In this document: piece after piece, positions 11,988 through 23,397 of the stretch
Numbering within the stretch: the stretch's first letter is position 1
Layout: the number at the start of each line of letters is the position of its first letter
Translations under genes and position numbers: made by a program
Notes under the pieces: generated by a model
The model's database searches: none
What the model was told of the DNA's origin: nothing
Seen by the model: the letters and a program-made list of their open reading frames with translations, nothing else
Assembly: GCF_001039355.2 (NCBI RefSeq)
Contig: NW_019775603.1
Coordinates: forward strand, 18,533 to 82,532
Direction of reading: 5' to 3'
DNA: 64,000 nt
DNA from: Lingula anatina
Taxonomy: Eukaryota > Brachiopoda > Lingulata > Lingulida > Lingulidae

Positions 11988-13016
11988 AACGATTATCCAT
12001 TATACAATGAATGGCAAATGACAAACATTATTCACCGTCTGGAAGGACTAATTTGACATTAAATGGAACTGAACTCCCGTGCTATAATTCAAAAAGGAAG
12101 ATGCAGTGAACTAGACCATATGAAAGTCTTGGCATTTGTGTGAAAATGAACTTTGAATTTTATTTAAGCATATGTTATGTGGTTATGTGGTTATAATGAT
12201 ACATTAAGTGTTGTGTAATGAATACCAAATATTATAAATATATCTTTATCCATCCTATCAACCTTATGATTATCGATTTGATATTTAATCAGACAGATAT
12301 TGGTGTATTAACAGTATGTTTAACTTTTGTAACGCTGATGACATGAAATTGATGATTTATATACTTCATATTTTATAAGTTAAAAAATTTTAGTCAAATA
12401 TTATTGCATGAGGTAATAACGACATATTAAGTATTGTTTAATAAATATTAAGTGCGTGACGTATTATAAGTATATCTATATTAAGCTTAGCAATCTTACA
12501 GCTATATGTTATCGATATTTTATCAGACAGTTATTGGTGTATTAATAGTATATTTTTCTTTTGTAACGCTGATGACATGAAACTGATGATATATACATCA
12601 AGGAAAATTTTCGCATTTATGTGGCTATATTATTTCTCGGTATAGTTTTATACAACCGTGGATTGCATATGTTATAAACAACTTTTTTTCTTATAGTCAT
12701 GAAAGAGGAGCACTACATTGTGGATAAGTATGAAGCTGAACAGGTACTTCGTCATCGACGATGCGTTGGTCGCAACGTTGTGATGAATGCTGTTTATTTG
12801 AAGGGGTCCCAATAAAAATTGTCTCACGTAGTGCCTTCCAACAACATCTAACATGACAAACAAATGAAACACTGTATAAGAAAATGTGTTAGAGCCATAA
12901 TAGAGTCACAGGTGTTTGTCATAATGGAAAAAGAAAAAGAATCTTGGGCAACACATTATAAAAGTGTAAATGCCAATTTCAGTACGAAATGCGTCCATGA
13001 GAAAGTGTATTTCCAA

Positions 13017-13054
<38 letters not shown>

Positions 13055-14274
13055 CAGTCTACCTTCCTTTGAGTTATATTTTTGGTTTCATGTCGAATGT
13101 GTTTCTGTTTCATATGTTAGTTTGTTATATATAATTTATTTACTTCTTATATTTTTGCATGACTTTCTGATAAATATGGAGTGCTTAAGAAGGATTGTTT
13201 AAAGGTATATTTTAATTTAAAATATGCCTACGGAGAGGCATATTGTTAAAACGATTATATTCATGTAGTTTACCTATATTCTGTAGTATTTACACTTTTG
13301 ATGTTATGGTTTAGAGCTAGCATGTACATCTCATGTAGCATGTACACCTGAAAAACTGAATATAGCCAGACAGTACCATCTCCAAGCATTCCAAAGATAA
13401 ACGTTATATAGGACAGTAAATAATAGGCATACCTTCCTTCAAACTCGATACACTGCGGTATCAAGTATCAAAGTATGATATATTCTGTATAAGTTACTAT
13501 GAAAACTGAATCTTTAAGTAAAAACTAGTGTAAGTTTAAAGAATAAAACACTATAACCGGACTCTTGACTCGTGTTGATCAATTATATATTACCGCCGCG
13601 AACAACAACAAAACCGTGGTGATAATATCGCCCCAGAAGATGATGTAATGTTAGTAACTAAGAGCCATGGGTGAATAAGAAGCGGGGAGAGTTTTGTAGA
13701 GGAAAGGAGTTGATTGGCATGCTTTTATGAAATCTATTCAACTGCATGTAATGTAAACGGAGAGAAGGCCGCTAGAGATTGAATGAGGCAGAGACAAAAA
13801 TGGAAAGAAAGCGGCGCGGGGAACAACTGGAAAATAGTTAATAAATAATATGGAATATTATAACTGAGTTGTATATTTAACCTCGCGTAAAGCAAGAGAT
13901 AAAGACAACAACCTTGTCGCACAATGTACATGTACATCATGTATAAAGTTTAGTCGATACAATATCGAATATGCACGGATTTGATGTAGAATGTCCATAT
14001 TATACACTGCAGTGATAACTACAGTTAACTCCACACTTTCTACACTTAGTATCTAAGTGAATATTGACACGGCTTTTCAGGTCGATATTTATTATTCTAT
14101 CCTTTTCCAGCAGATCATTTGCCAGATGGGCTGACTTTTCTTTTAGTACTTTAATGCGCTCACTTTGTGCATTGATGATTGCACCCATATGTTTTCATAG
14201 CATTTGCGTTTTCCTCTACTAAAGTTGAAATGTCTCTTTCCAAACCTTTCCCCATTCTTTCATCATTATCAATG
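11988..14274. repeat. 2.2 kb AT-rich module, copy B
   Basis: Bounded exactly by single unknown bases at 11,987 and 14,275. It is much closer to copy C (50,335-52,600) than to neighbouring copy A. It contains an (AAT)n run at about 13,018-13,053, longer than in copy C. The region 12,864-13,202 is open as 112 codons through this repeat, with an isoleucine run. The placement between two n's suggests a separately assembled contig or haplotype was inserted here. Confidence 0.75.
13018..13053. repeat. (AAT)n microsatellite
   Basis: A run of about 12 AAT triplets in module copy B. The corresponding run in copy C at 51,366-51,395 is shorter by about two repeats, and copy A lacks it. Confidence 0.95.
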
Positions 14275-14432
14275 NAGATAATTGGATCAACAAAGATAAT
14301 TAAGAAGACTATCTGAAAAAAGCTCTGGATCCGCCCCTGCAAAATATGGTTTAAGTCTTTTAAAATGTTACTAAGCTGCAAATGATCTTGCTGAGGTGAG
14401 TTATTAGTTCTTGTTTTCTTACTTTTACCCAT
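14000..14432 (-). pseudogene. Coiled-coil protein remnant (B copy), disrupted by repeat
   Basis: From the ATG at 14,432 on the minus strand the frame reads MGKSKKTRTNNSPQQDHLQ, then SNILKDLNHIL. It then runs through about 66 bases of a repeat end (14,276-14,341) and resumes with ERMGKGLERDISTLVEEN. One frame over follows a heptad-rich stretch, AIINAQSERIKVLKEKSAHL then DLLEKDRIIN, ending at a CxxC (CRKC) and stop near 14,000. The charged coiled coil resembles LINE ORF1-type or other small coiled-coil proteins, but no family is assigned. The copy at 52,341-53,517 has the same frame change and a different lesion, so neither copy is simply functional. Confidence 0.45.
14276..14341. mobile_element. 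Terminal fragment of GGATCC-type TIR element
   Basis: The end GCTCTGGATCCGCCCCTGC with the preceding GGATCAACAAAGATAATT matches the sequence at 25,140-25,206 (GGATCAACAAAAATAATT ... CTGGATCCGACCCTG). It is the right end of a dispersed non-autonomous element, here abutting the single n at 14,275 and interrupting the coiled-coil remnant. Confidence 0.6.
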
Positions 14433-14459
14433 AATCACGGAGAGACAGGGCAAGCTCCA

Positions 14460-16010
14460 GTAATTACACTGTCATCACATTCACGTTTTACAAGGTAGGG
14501 CCTGCAGCCTGAATGCATTAGCTGGGCTATAGTATACCCGCAGCATTGTGTGCGACAGTTTTTTTCACTCCAAATCTTCAAATTGTCAACATGTGAGCCT
14601 CTTAATTACGCCAGTGCATGTTATGTATTGGCACAAGTTAGTAGCCTATTTAAAAAGGACCTACTGTTTTAAAAAAGTAACAGTTTGAAGAATTTCGTTG
14701 GCAAGGTACTATACATGTTCTACGTATTTTTATAATTCAGTGAACTTTTCAGCTTAGCAAGTTCAGTTGAGTGTGATACAGGCATGGGACAGTCACTTCA
14801 CTTGCGTTGATAAAAAATCAAATACTGTGTGTAGAATAACGAGAGCCTTGGATTTTATACATTAAGCATAATATTTAAGGATTGCCATTCAGGATCACAG
14901 GCATAGGATGAAAAACAATGAGAAACCGCCCGAAGTCGAGTCTAGTTAATCAACATTATTTAAAACCTTAAAAATATTTTTACATATGAGCAGTACAGTG
15001 CCAATTTTACAGAACCTTTCCATGACCATTTACTTATTATTCATTTTATTTCAACATAATTTCATGAGGACAATTTTTTTGACATCAAATAAATTGATAG
15101 AACATCCATTTCCCATTGAATGGGGGAGAGTGTGAAATGCATTTCAACTTGGTGTAGTTCTCTTATTTGGTCGGTGCCCCCCNNNNNNNNNNNNNNNNNN
15201 NNNNNNNNNNNNNNNNNNNNNNNNNNNNNNNNNNNNNNNNNNNNNNNNNNNNNNNNNNNNNNNNNNNNNNNNNNNNNNNNNNNNNNNNNNNNNNNNNNNN
15301 NTTGAAATCATTCCAACTTGGGTTGTTTTCTTTTTTTGGTGGGGCCCCCCCCCCCCCCCCCAAATTTATTTGCAAAGTTTTCATTCACTTGGATGTCTCT
15401 TTATAGTAAAACATTTTTTTAAAAAAATCGGACGTTAGAACATTATATAAAATAACGGTTACGTGAAATAACGCCCATTTCCCCATTGATATGAATGGAG
15501 ACTAGTGCGAAACGCAGGGTGTAACATGCTTGGGCCTAGTTCTTTTATTTGTTCTGTGACCCTCAATTTTTTTGCAAAATTTTAATGTACTTTTCAAACA
15601 AACTAACAAAAAATAAATGAATAAATAAAATAAAATGAAAAATAAAATCGAACGTTAGACATGTAACGAACGATTTACCTTAAACGCGTATCGATAACTG
15701 CTATCTAAGCAGTGTGTAAACTGTCTATAATATTGAACCTAGGCTCATTAGAATGGTATCAACTTATGTTTTTTCGGAAGGATTTCCAAATAACGAAATA
15801 CTAGTCAAGGCGAAGTTTTAAGAACCAAGACATTGTATTTCTTATTTCTTTTCTTGATTCAAAATCTTGTTAGGCCGCAGACTAAATTTAGTTTGGTTGC
15901 CACGTTAATAACATAGCAGAACAGTCATGTCTTTTTCTTGTCCTGAATTCCAAAACGCTTTAAGCAAAATATGTGCTCAAAGACGAAATGAGCGCTATCC
16001 AGAAGAACAC
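14460..16010. other. Non-coding stretch with N gap and poly-C runs
   Basis: No gene recognised. It includes the gap 15,183-15,301 flanked by two similar sequences (AACTTGG...TTTGGT...GCCCCCC on both sides) and a poly-C run at about 15,345-15,361. A third diverged repeat follows near 15,500-15,590. The partner copy has only about 280 bases here (53,630-53,910), so most of this stretch is absent from the other segment copy. Confidence 0.6.
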
Positions 16011-16698
16011 ACACAATTATAAACAGTATAAATGCTTTTATTTGCACCAATGAGATTAAAAAATAGTGACAACACCCATGCTTAGCAACTTAAAGGTTAA
16101 GCTTGCACGAGAAAATGTTAAACAATGCGCTTTAGATATCATTGAGCGAACGCATACAATTTAAATGCCGTAGCATATGACAAAATATTTACTTCACGTC
16201 ATCACACCGATTTCCATCTGTTGTTGATACTCTTAGTCACCTACCCTATCCCGATAATTAGGACCGCCACACGCACCTTATTTCTAGTACAAGTAGTAGT
16301 AAACTACGTTCTACGGTAACTGTGGAGAAAATGCTGAATCTTGGCCAGATCACTGTGGCCACCCTAGCACCCCGAGCAGACTAGACGTTGCGCTAGTTAT
16401 TTGTGATAATTATATTATAAATAAAAATGTGGTATGGATGAAATGATCCCGCCCCTCACATTTTCTGCATGCAGTCAGCAACATATCCTGGCATATACTC
16501 CGTCAACCAAATGTACACCGCTTTTGAAAGTATATTAAAAGCGTTTTAAAATGTGACAAATCATTTTCTACGCCTACGATATATACCTCGGATAATTACA
16601 GGAAGACATGGCGGTATACCTAACCAGAAATTTTGAACTAAATTATCAAAATAGAAACAGTATATAGCAAAGAATCTTAGTGCAGGTGCGGACGAGTC

Positions 16699-16941
16699 TT
16701 AGGTGCTTAGGAAAAATTGTATGGCTTTTTTTTTCTTTAGAAAACTTATATTTGGCGCAAAGACTCCGGATTTGTTACTTTTAAGAAACGTGTCACAACC
16801 TGACAACAAAATCACCTTCCATGGATAACGTATGGATTTTTTGCAGTAAGTACCACTTCGTATGGCTGTCAGAGCAGTGACACAATAAATTTGCGAGGGA
16901 AAAGGTATACTTGCAAGCCGACATTTTTCACAGGTCCTCAT
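16699..16941 (-). CDS. Small cysteine-containing open frame downstream of the LDDD gene copy
   Basis: An 80-codon frame starting MRTCEKCRL, with five cysteines in all and a KKKK tail. It lies just 3' of the damaged LDDD gene and is also open in the second copy (54,601-54,834, 77 codons). The few differences between copies are a mixture of silent and amino-acid-changing ones, so selection is not evident. It is most likely 3' untranslated sequence of the neighbouring gene; a small secreted or Cys-rich protein is less likely. Confidence 0.2.
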   Translation of the reverse strand: MRTCEKCRLASIPFPSQIYCVTALTAIRSGTYCKKSIRYPWKVILLSGCDTFLKSNKSGVFAPNISFLKKKKAIQFFLST

Positions 16942-16977
16942 CTCTCACCCTCCATTCCCACACAAGATTTTTGCTAA

Positions 16978-18262
16978 CTACGTCAACTTAGCGATGTCTG
17001 GAATAAATTGCGGTTCATTTTCTTGACGAATTCCTGGAGTTGCGTAGATGATTTTCTTTACCTCCGGAAGACGTCGCAGCGTAAAATGTTTTGTATTATC
17101 GGATGGTCGGCACGAAAATTGTCCAATATGAAATTAGTCGAAACTCTATAGTTCATTTGATTTTTCTTTGTAGCAGTACCGTTGATGTATGCAAATATGG
17201 GCTCCTTTTTCGAAAATACACCAATTAAGTTTGTGGCGACATTGTTATTTGTTTCGTTCCGCAGTGATGATAATTGAAATGCCTTCGCGATTTCAAATTT
17301 GATAGAATCATGATAAACAACGGCTTTCGAAGACCTTTCCTTTTTGCTATGAAAACGTTTGTTGGTCACTTGAATGTCATTGCACTGGATTCGATACGAA
17401 TTATATAGCATTGCTGCCCAATAATCAAGGAAAAGTTGTGAAAAATACCAAGAAATATGATCCACTTCCTCGGTATACGGTAAAACACAAGAGAGCGTAT
17501 GTCTGTGAAAAGCTGTAAACATGGCATCGAATTTGAAATTTATATTTACGCGTGCTCCTTTTTCTATGTAATTCTTTGCATAATGTGGATATCCGATGGC
17601 AGGTTCCCATTCCAGAAGAAAACTCTCGAAAATGTCAAACGGCGTGTCTTTGGTTGAGTTTCTACTTGTAGAGGAACTGTTAGTATTTTTGACTGTTGGC
17701 AATGGAAGTAATACCGCGTCGTCGTCCAAAAATATGTAGTACAAATAACCACCATCTTCGCGTTTGGAAGCCTGTCTGACGGCTTCCCTCAGCAGCATGT
17801 TTCTTCCTTGTGTCCAGGTACTTTTTGGAAAGTAAAAGTCTCCAGACCGGTCAGCGAACGTTAACCAGATAATCTGACGGTCAGATGAATGTTTTAGTCC
17901 CTTAATTGATTTAACGCTTGGGCCTTGAATGAGGTACACAAAGCGAGCAGAAAGGCTTTCTGTATTTTCATATTTTCTATCTGTCAAACTGGACATTGTC
18001 GCAGTTTTAACTTTGTCCTCTCCATCTGGGTTCTTCAGTGACGAGGACGCGGGAACAGCCGTCACCCTACTGCCGTGAACATTCTCGACTATTTTTACAC
18101 CTGAATCCTCTTGTTTCCCATTGTTATCATTCATGTTTACCTTGACACTTTTTGAAGACGACTGGGTGACCATAAAGGTTACGATTTATTAAAGTAACTT
18201 GCCGTAAAAATCAGCATCAAAATAACCAATGCACTGAATATTCCCCTCCAGTTTCTTCTCAT
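16978..18262 (-). pseudogene. LDDD-family type II membrane protein, two frameshifts
   Basis: This is a near copy of the intact gene at 54,871-56,145. The central frame is open from 18,173 (MVTQSSSKSVKV) to 17,058 and keeps RFVYLIQG, WTQGRNMLLREAV, YLYYIFLDDDAVLL and the LDYWAAMLYNSYR block. A one-base deletion near 18,183 disconnects the N-terminal membrane anchor, whose coding sequence and ATG (18,262) are still present upstream. A second one-base deletion near 17,077 changes NILRWRRLPEV to NILRCDVFRR and a stop, losing the last 30 or so residues, although these are still encoded down to the stop at 16,978. There is also an in-frame 12-base difference in the stem (VENVHGS). It could be a pseudogene, or intact in reality with assembly errors. 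Confidence 0.7.
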
Positions 18263-19880
18263 TTTTCTCGCCTCTGGGATACACCTATAACAATAGATAA
18301 AAATGCATTTAGAAATGAGCTATATATATTTCTACCTGTAGATCATTGTTGCGGAAAACGCGACCTCTAGTCTGAAAGGCAGACGTCCTATTTAACCGTG
18401 CACACTTTACGGTAACGAAGAGAAAAAACAATTTAGCTGCAACAGTATTTTTCTTCACACATGTCACCGTTCTTTTAAAAAAGTGGTGACTCCTCATGAA
18501 AATATGAAAATAGCCTATGAAGAATGATGTCCTTACGTCCACTGAATAATTTATACTGGTAAATTGAATACCCCTTATCGAACAAAATATATAACAAGGT
18601 AGAACGGCAAGTGCGGCTTGAGGTTCATCCTAGTTTAGATTCTCTCTGTACTCTGAATAGGTGGGTGACGAAGGTGGTAATGTTAAATTGTGGTGCCCTT
18701 CCTCGTAGAACAATTGAATGCTAGACGTTGATATGTCATTTACAAGGGAGTCCCCAATGATAGAGAACCCGGTTCCATGGATAAGTCTAAGCCCCGTCCC
18801 AGATTTTGATTAACTTCTTCATGTTACCCCTTACCTGTACAAATGTAATGGAGGGCGGATACTCTGTATGCACAATTATGTCTTATAAAGTAACTGTCAA
18901 TTCACTGCGGTGTAGAGCCCCATTTTGCAATATTATTTATTTTAAGTCACTGAAATGGTGTAAAGTACTATAGAGGTAGATCAGGAATGGGGACATAGTT
19001 GCCTCGGCTAGGTACGCTGACATTGGTCAGGCTACCGCTGGGGTGGACTACATATTCACAAGATACATGTATAATGTATTTTACATTGTTAATTCCTAGT
19101 CCACCATGATTAGGAACTTACGTTGGGGGCTAATAAACCCATCTTGAGGGATTTGCAAATCAAGGCTGTTCTGATATTTAATTGTGTCTTGGACATGTTC
19201 TTCACTGTTATAGACTAGGGCATATAACAGTAAAAACGCTATAAAAATATAAATACCATCACCCAAGGACAGCAAGCTCACACTAAAATTCCGCATATAT
19301 GTTTATTAATTCTAATTATTTCAAATTCCTCAGTCTAAAGATCTTAGGGTATATTTCAATCAACCACCCCCAGGGACAACCACAATCATAGTCAAAAAAA
19401 ATTCGAAGTGCCCATGCACATTTCTTACGATTGTGTATTAATCCCCAACGATTTAATTTCCTTACTTTAAAGATATAAGGGTAAATGGCAGAAATTAAGA
19501 TTTAAAAATTACAATCAACCACCCCTAGGGACGAACACACCCCAAGTTACAAAAAAAAATCTGAAGTGCCCATGCATATGTCTTACAATATCTTTATTAA
19601 TCCTTGACGTTTCAACTTCCTAACTCTAATGGTCTGGGAAATTACAGTCTAGAATAAATTGTATATATGTTCGTCCGCCACAGGGGCAGCCTGGCCAAAT
19701 TCATCGTACATAGTAGAGGAAAACCCGTCACCATTTTAATTCTACCTCAGTAGCATAGTACTCACCGTTTTAGGTTCTGGTTGCAAAATGCGTTGCAGTT
19801 GCAAAATGCATATTTCGCGATTTTTTTGCTTACCCTAACACAACACTTGCAACCGGTTGCAAAATGCGTTCAGTTACAAT
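18263..19880. other. 5' flank of the damaged LDDD gene, no further gene
   Basis: Up to about 18,880 the sequence is shared with 56,146-56,890, including a possible short intron (donor CTACAG|GTAGAA, acceptor TTATAG|GTGTAT) just upstream of the ATG. From 18,880 to 19,880 nothing was recognised apart from two similar stretches of about 120 bases (near 19,360-19,440 and 19,500-19,600, both with CAACCACCCC and CCCATGCA). Confidence 0.5.
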
Positions 19881-19888
19881 ATGCAGCT

Positions 19889-21285
19889 CTACACAGCATT
19901 GATTTGACTAAATTCCTGGAGTCCCCAAAACGCAGAATCATACTCTAACACTGGGGCTACTAATACATAAGGCATGCTCCCTTTTGCTTTGGATTTTGCT
20001 GTCAGAAGGCCTAGAGTTCTACCTGCAGATTTTGCTTTGCAAGATACCGTCTTACTCATATCAAAATGCTCAAAATATCCCATGCCTAAGTATTTGTATT
20101 TTACAGCAACATTTACTCCAAAGATACCACATGTAAACATATAATCAGTCCTAGGCACACTGGGTGTCCGAAAATTAATTATCTGAGTTGTATCCTCATT
20201 CAGAGTCAGCTGCCATTTATGACACCACTTGTACACTACATCAAACATTGCTTGCAAAACTTATTCATTTTTTCTTTCCCAGCTGGAAACACAACATCAT
20301 CCGGATAAAGAAGATAACAGATCAGATCAGCTCCTACATCAGAGCCCTTAACCACTGCTTTAACATCATGTACCAAATCATTAATATACTATAGGATTTC
20401 AAAAAGAAAGGGTAACACCAGACACCCCTTTTTTACTCCAGTATCTGTGCCAAAGAAACCTGTTGTATAATTATTTACCCAAACACAACACTTGGGTTTA
20501 CTATGCAAGGCCTGAAGGGAATTCATGAAATTTCCGCAAATTCCCAACTTATTAAGTTTGTACCATAAATAAGACCTGTTAATTCTGTCGAATGCTTTTC
20601 TTGCATCGATGTAACACGCATATAGGCTTTGATTTTGCTTTAGACTATTTTCTTTAATACTAGATATGATATACATTCAGATGATCCGAACCCCCTCGAT
20701 CTTGTCTAAGGGCGCATTCCCATAGATTTTAGATCGATCTATCCCTGTGGGGAGTCTCTCTAGATTACTGTCAGATAATTCGGCTTAAATGTCCGTCCCG
20801 CCTACCACAAGCTGTAAGAGGGTAATTAACTTTCGTTCCCGCTCGGCTGACCGCTATTTAGCGTTAACCCCCAGAGAGTTAGGTCGATCTAGTTGGATCG
20901 ATCTAATCTCTGGGAATGGGGTCTAAACCATTTTGCTCGTCAGCTATTATGTTATTGTCGTCAGCCCATTTTGATAAACTTCTGTTCAGTGTAAATGTAT
21001 ATACATCGTACATACGTTAAATGTTAAATAATGTTATTCCACTGTATTCTAGTGGATCACATAGATTAACATTATTACCCTTATAGGATTAGGAATTGAG
21101 TTAATAACGGACTTGAGCCAGGCACTAGGCACGACTGAATTAACAAAGCAGAACTGCAGAAATCTAATAGTCGTCTTATTTTTCAGACACTCTGCGGGAA
21201 GGTAATCAAACCCCGGGCTTTTGTCACACTTAGCACTATTCACTGTATACTCAACCTCTTCTAACCGAATGTCAATTAAGTACAG
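19889..21285 (-). mobile_element. Dead non-LTR (LINE) reverse transcriptase fragment
   Basis: Reading 3' to 5', the minus strand gives successive reverse transcriptase blocks: EEVEYTVNSAKCDKSPGFDY and PAECLK (about 21,280-21,180); WADDNNIIADEQNG (about 20,975-20,930); YACYIDARKAFDRINRSYLW (about 20,600); a catalytic box LICYLLYPDDVVF near 20,300, with YPDD in place of the usual YADD; and the C-terminal region WRL-like TLNEDTTQIINFRTP, KYKYLGM and LVAPVLEYDSAFWGLQE. A one-base shift occurs near 21,087, there are stops elsewhere, and a MITE sits at 20,710-20,920. No endonuclease domain or 3' tail was found, so it is a truncated copy. The clade is not resolved. Confidence 0.8.
20710..20920. mobile_element. 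MITE inserted in the LINE reverse transcriptase
   Basis: An approximately 211-bp element with terminal inverted repeats (CATTCCCA...AGATCGATC at the left, the complement GATCGATCTAATCTCTGGGAATG at the right) is flanked by the direct repeat GTCTAA (20,704-20,709 and 20,921-20,926). The reverse transcriptase frames on both sides join sensibly across it: ADEQNG ends one side and DRGGSDHLNVY continues on the other. The shared TTAATTA...CTTTCGT core and terminal AGATCGATC relate it to the 7.16 kb element. Confidence 0.8.
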
Positions 21286-21289
21286 TGTA

Positions 21290-21683
21290 GTGCGTACCCC
21301 AGCTGTAATAGATCTATCATTGCACTATCAACGATTTATATAGGCTTGAAATTTTATCATCTAAAAACTCGACACAACATTGAAAAAAACGGATATATCA
21401 TTGCAACTCGATTGTGGTTCGTTGCGATTTGCGATTTGCAGTAGTTGTTAGTTGCGCTCTACATGTACTTCCTGGTTTTAACAAGGTCCTTAAAATGATT
21501 TGCGTCGGACCGTCGGAATGGCTTGAACGGAACATATTCTTCATAAACATGCCTAATTAATGATACCTTAATCAAAATACACAAATTTGAAGCTAGTTTT
21601 GTAAATTTTGAGCTTAAAAATCCTTTTCGCTAGGTATGGGATTTAATGAGCTACGTGGCCACGTGGTCCCAGGGCCGTAGCCT

Positions 21684-21716
<33 letters not shown>

Positions 21717-21930
21717 NAAAAGGTCTGGTTACGCCCCTGGTAGGGCCACAAGAAACCAAAAAAAAAGTTTTAACAGGGTCATCATTTGGATAAAACAATG
21801 TCTACAGGGCCAAAATCACTGAAAGAAATATAGGGAGTCACCAGACCATGTCCAACTTGACCTGCATTTAAAAACACTGAATAATCACCATGATTTTGAA
21901 ACAGAATGACATTAGTACCTGTGGTAGCAG

Positions 21931-21965
<35 letters not shown>

Positions 21966-22290
21966 AATGTGTGAGGCTCCAGCTCTGATTCCCCCAACAG
22001 ATATTTCAGTGTCATCAGCTCTGGTGACTAGGACAGAGGACAGAGCCAGACACCGATATTATGTATAGACTATGCTGTATCTATAAATAAAAATTCATTG
22101 GCCAAACCATAACTTTTATCTTTACAAATAACAATAGAAAGTAAGTATTTGGAACTGTTTACTAAAAAATAAACTTTAAAAAAAATTCATATTGGGAGTT
22201 AAGGTCTTCACCATAACTGCATTTTTATATGAAACACTCCCAAATCTTTATGCACACTAACACACTCAATATGCAGACACACTCTTAGAT
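21290..22290. other. Non-coding; poly-G repeat and AAAT microsatellite
   Basis: Contains a GGTTTTAACAAGGT-type dispersed repeat (21,370-21,500, related to 31,970-32,070 and 32,220-32,340). It also contains a collapsed TIR element at 21,672-21,741, starting CAGGGCCGTAGCCTCCGG, running through poly-G and a single n at 21,717, and ending TTACGCCCCTGG. An (AAAT)n run lies near 21,930-21,965. No gene was recognised. Confidence 0.6.
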
Positions 22291-22366
22291 CAGATCTATT
22301 TAGACAGGCCCATCATAACCACTTCCAATATTCCCTGGCAATCATCTTTTCCCAATAGCAAATTAC

Positions 22367-22542
22367 CTTTGATCAGCTTCCTGAGGTAGGGGTCTATACT
22401 AATGCTACAAGGCAGTAGTCTTCTGATGTCGCCAACGGTCAGCTGCGGAGTGAAGCTTGCAAGGAACACTTCCAACTTCTGAGGGTTGCGGTCAATTTCA
22501 ATCAAAGGATGGAGCTCCTTTGGCGGTAGGAAAGGTGTGATC
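22367..22542 (-). CDS. KIDINS220-like: KIDINS220-like exon (post-KAP domain)
   Basis: This exon has an acceptor TTTTACTAG before 22,542 and a donor AAAG|GTAATT at 22,367, and is 176 bases long. It encodes ITPFLPPKELHPLIEIDRNP, then KLEVFLASFTPQLTVGDIRR and LLPCSISIDPYLRKLIK. It matches the region of KIDINS220/ARMS that follows the KAP P-loop NTPase domain (the PLLEIDGD ... FEVFLSS ... FLPCTVNLDP pattern). KIDINS220 is a membrane scaffold with ankyrin repeats acting downstream of neurotrophin receptors in vertebrates. The phase agrees with the preceding exon at 23,398-23,569. Downstream exons were not recognised. The frame also runs on past the donor to a stop at 22,296. Confidence 0.75.
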
Positions 22543-23397
22543 CTAGTAAAATTCAATACACAATTCTTCACACTTCACTGTATTGTTTTTTACTTCACTG
22601 CACAGTTCAAGTTTGAACAGTAAACCAAAATCTACTTCGGTGGGTGACTAAAAGAACTGCCACTTTTTAGGACACTTCTCACCATAGAACTTTTGATGAC
22701 TGATTCAGGGGGAGAAGGGGTAGGGTTCTTAAAAGAGCATAATGAGACAAAACTATACGTGTTTTACAGACCCTTATGTTTTATTTTTTGAGTGAAATGA
22801 GGCAGAACTTTTATCCTCTGTATGGCTTATCAAATAAAGCTTCTTAGTAAAATTTTAAAAAATCTGGTTGAGAAGTCGTCCTGGGACAATTTTTTTTTCC
22901 AAAATATGCAAATAATAATAATAATAATAAAATGAAAAATAAAATAAAATAAATAAATAAACTCATAAATTTGAAGTAAAACGAATATGCAGTTTGGCAG
23001 TTATAAAGGGATGCCTACAGTGATTGTGAAGTCAGGGGCAGTCAAGACAATCAGAAGATTTATAGCCATTAAGAATGTCTGGTCGTAAAAACTGAAGAAT
23101 GGTAGATATGTTGAGTCATAGTCTGAAACCTAGACAAACTATGGTTTGTGGCAAGAACAGCCATGGAGGCTATCCATAATTCAAAATATTTAGGTATATG
23201 TCTTTGACATTTCTCCTTCGCTTTTTAATGAAAAAGAAAAAAACAAGATGAGGCAATGAACGCAGCTAAAACTGAAACACCAACTCACTTTGAATAAAAA
23301 ACGTATAATATAGTAATTTTCATAGTATGCATATGATCATACAATCATCAGGAAAAAAATCATGGAGTCAGGGCGATCAAAATAACAATGATCTTAC
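22543..23397 (-). other. Intron of the KIDINS220-like gene
   Basis: This stretch lies between the two in-phase exons, with a GTAAGA donor and a TTTTACTAG acceptor. It contains AT-rich sequence and short AAT and AAAT runs near 22,913-22,960. No nested gene is visible. Confidence 0.65.

Larger units (their letters stand above)
7880..18880. repeat. Large duplicated segment, copy 1 (partner 48,330-56,890)
   Basis: Sequence from a TACAGACTTGACATTTAATA start near 7,890 to a CTTACCTGTACAAATG-type end near 18,850 aligns by eye in the same order and orientation with 48,330-56,890: Tc1 relic, 2.2 kb module, coiled-coil gene remnant and LDDD gene. Differences include an extra module copy (11,988-14,274), a large length difference at 14,560-16,010 against 53,630-53,910, and about 146 extra bases at 56,520-56,665 in the partner. 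It is either a recent segmental duplication or two haplotypes assembled in tandem. Confidence 0.8.

Noticed and set aside
12704-12812. Short frame MKEEHYIVDKYEAEQVLRHR... after a TTATAG acceptor, as a chromodomain exon
   Set aside because: Lacks the aromatic cage and W of chromodomains, and copy A has a stop at the start; the resemblance is too weak.
15120-15406. Open frames running through the N gap
   Set aside because: They consist mostly of unknown residues and low-complexity sequence.
17425-17755. Minus-strand frames of 61 to 63 codons inside the 17 kb LDDD gene
   Set aside because: Alternative-frame shadows of the real coding frame; the same shadows recur at 55,319-55,649.
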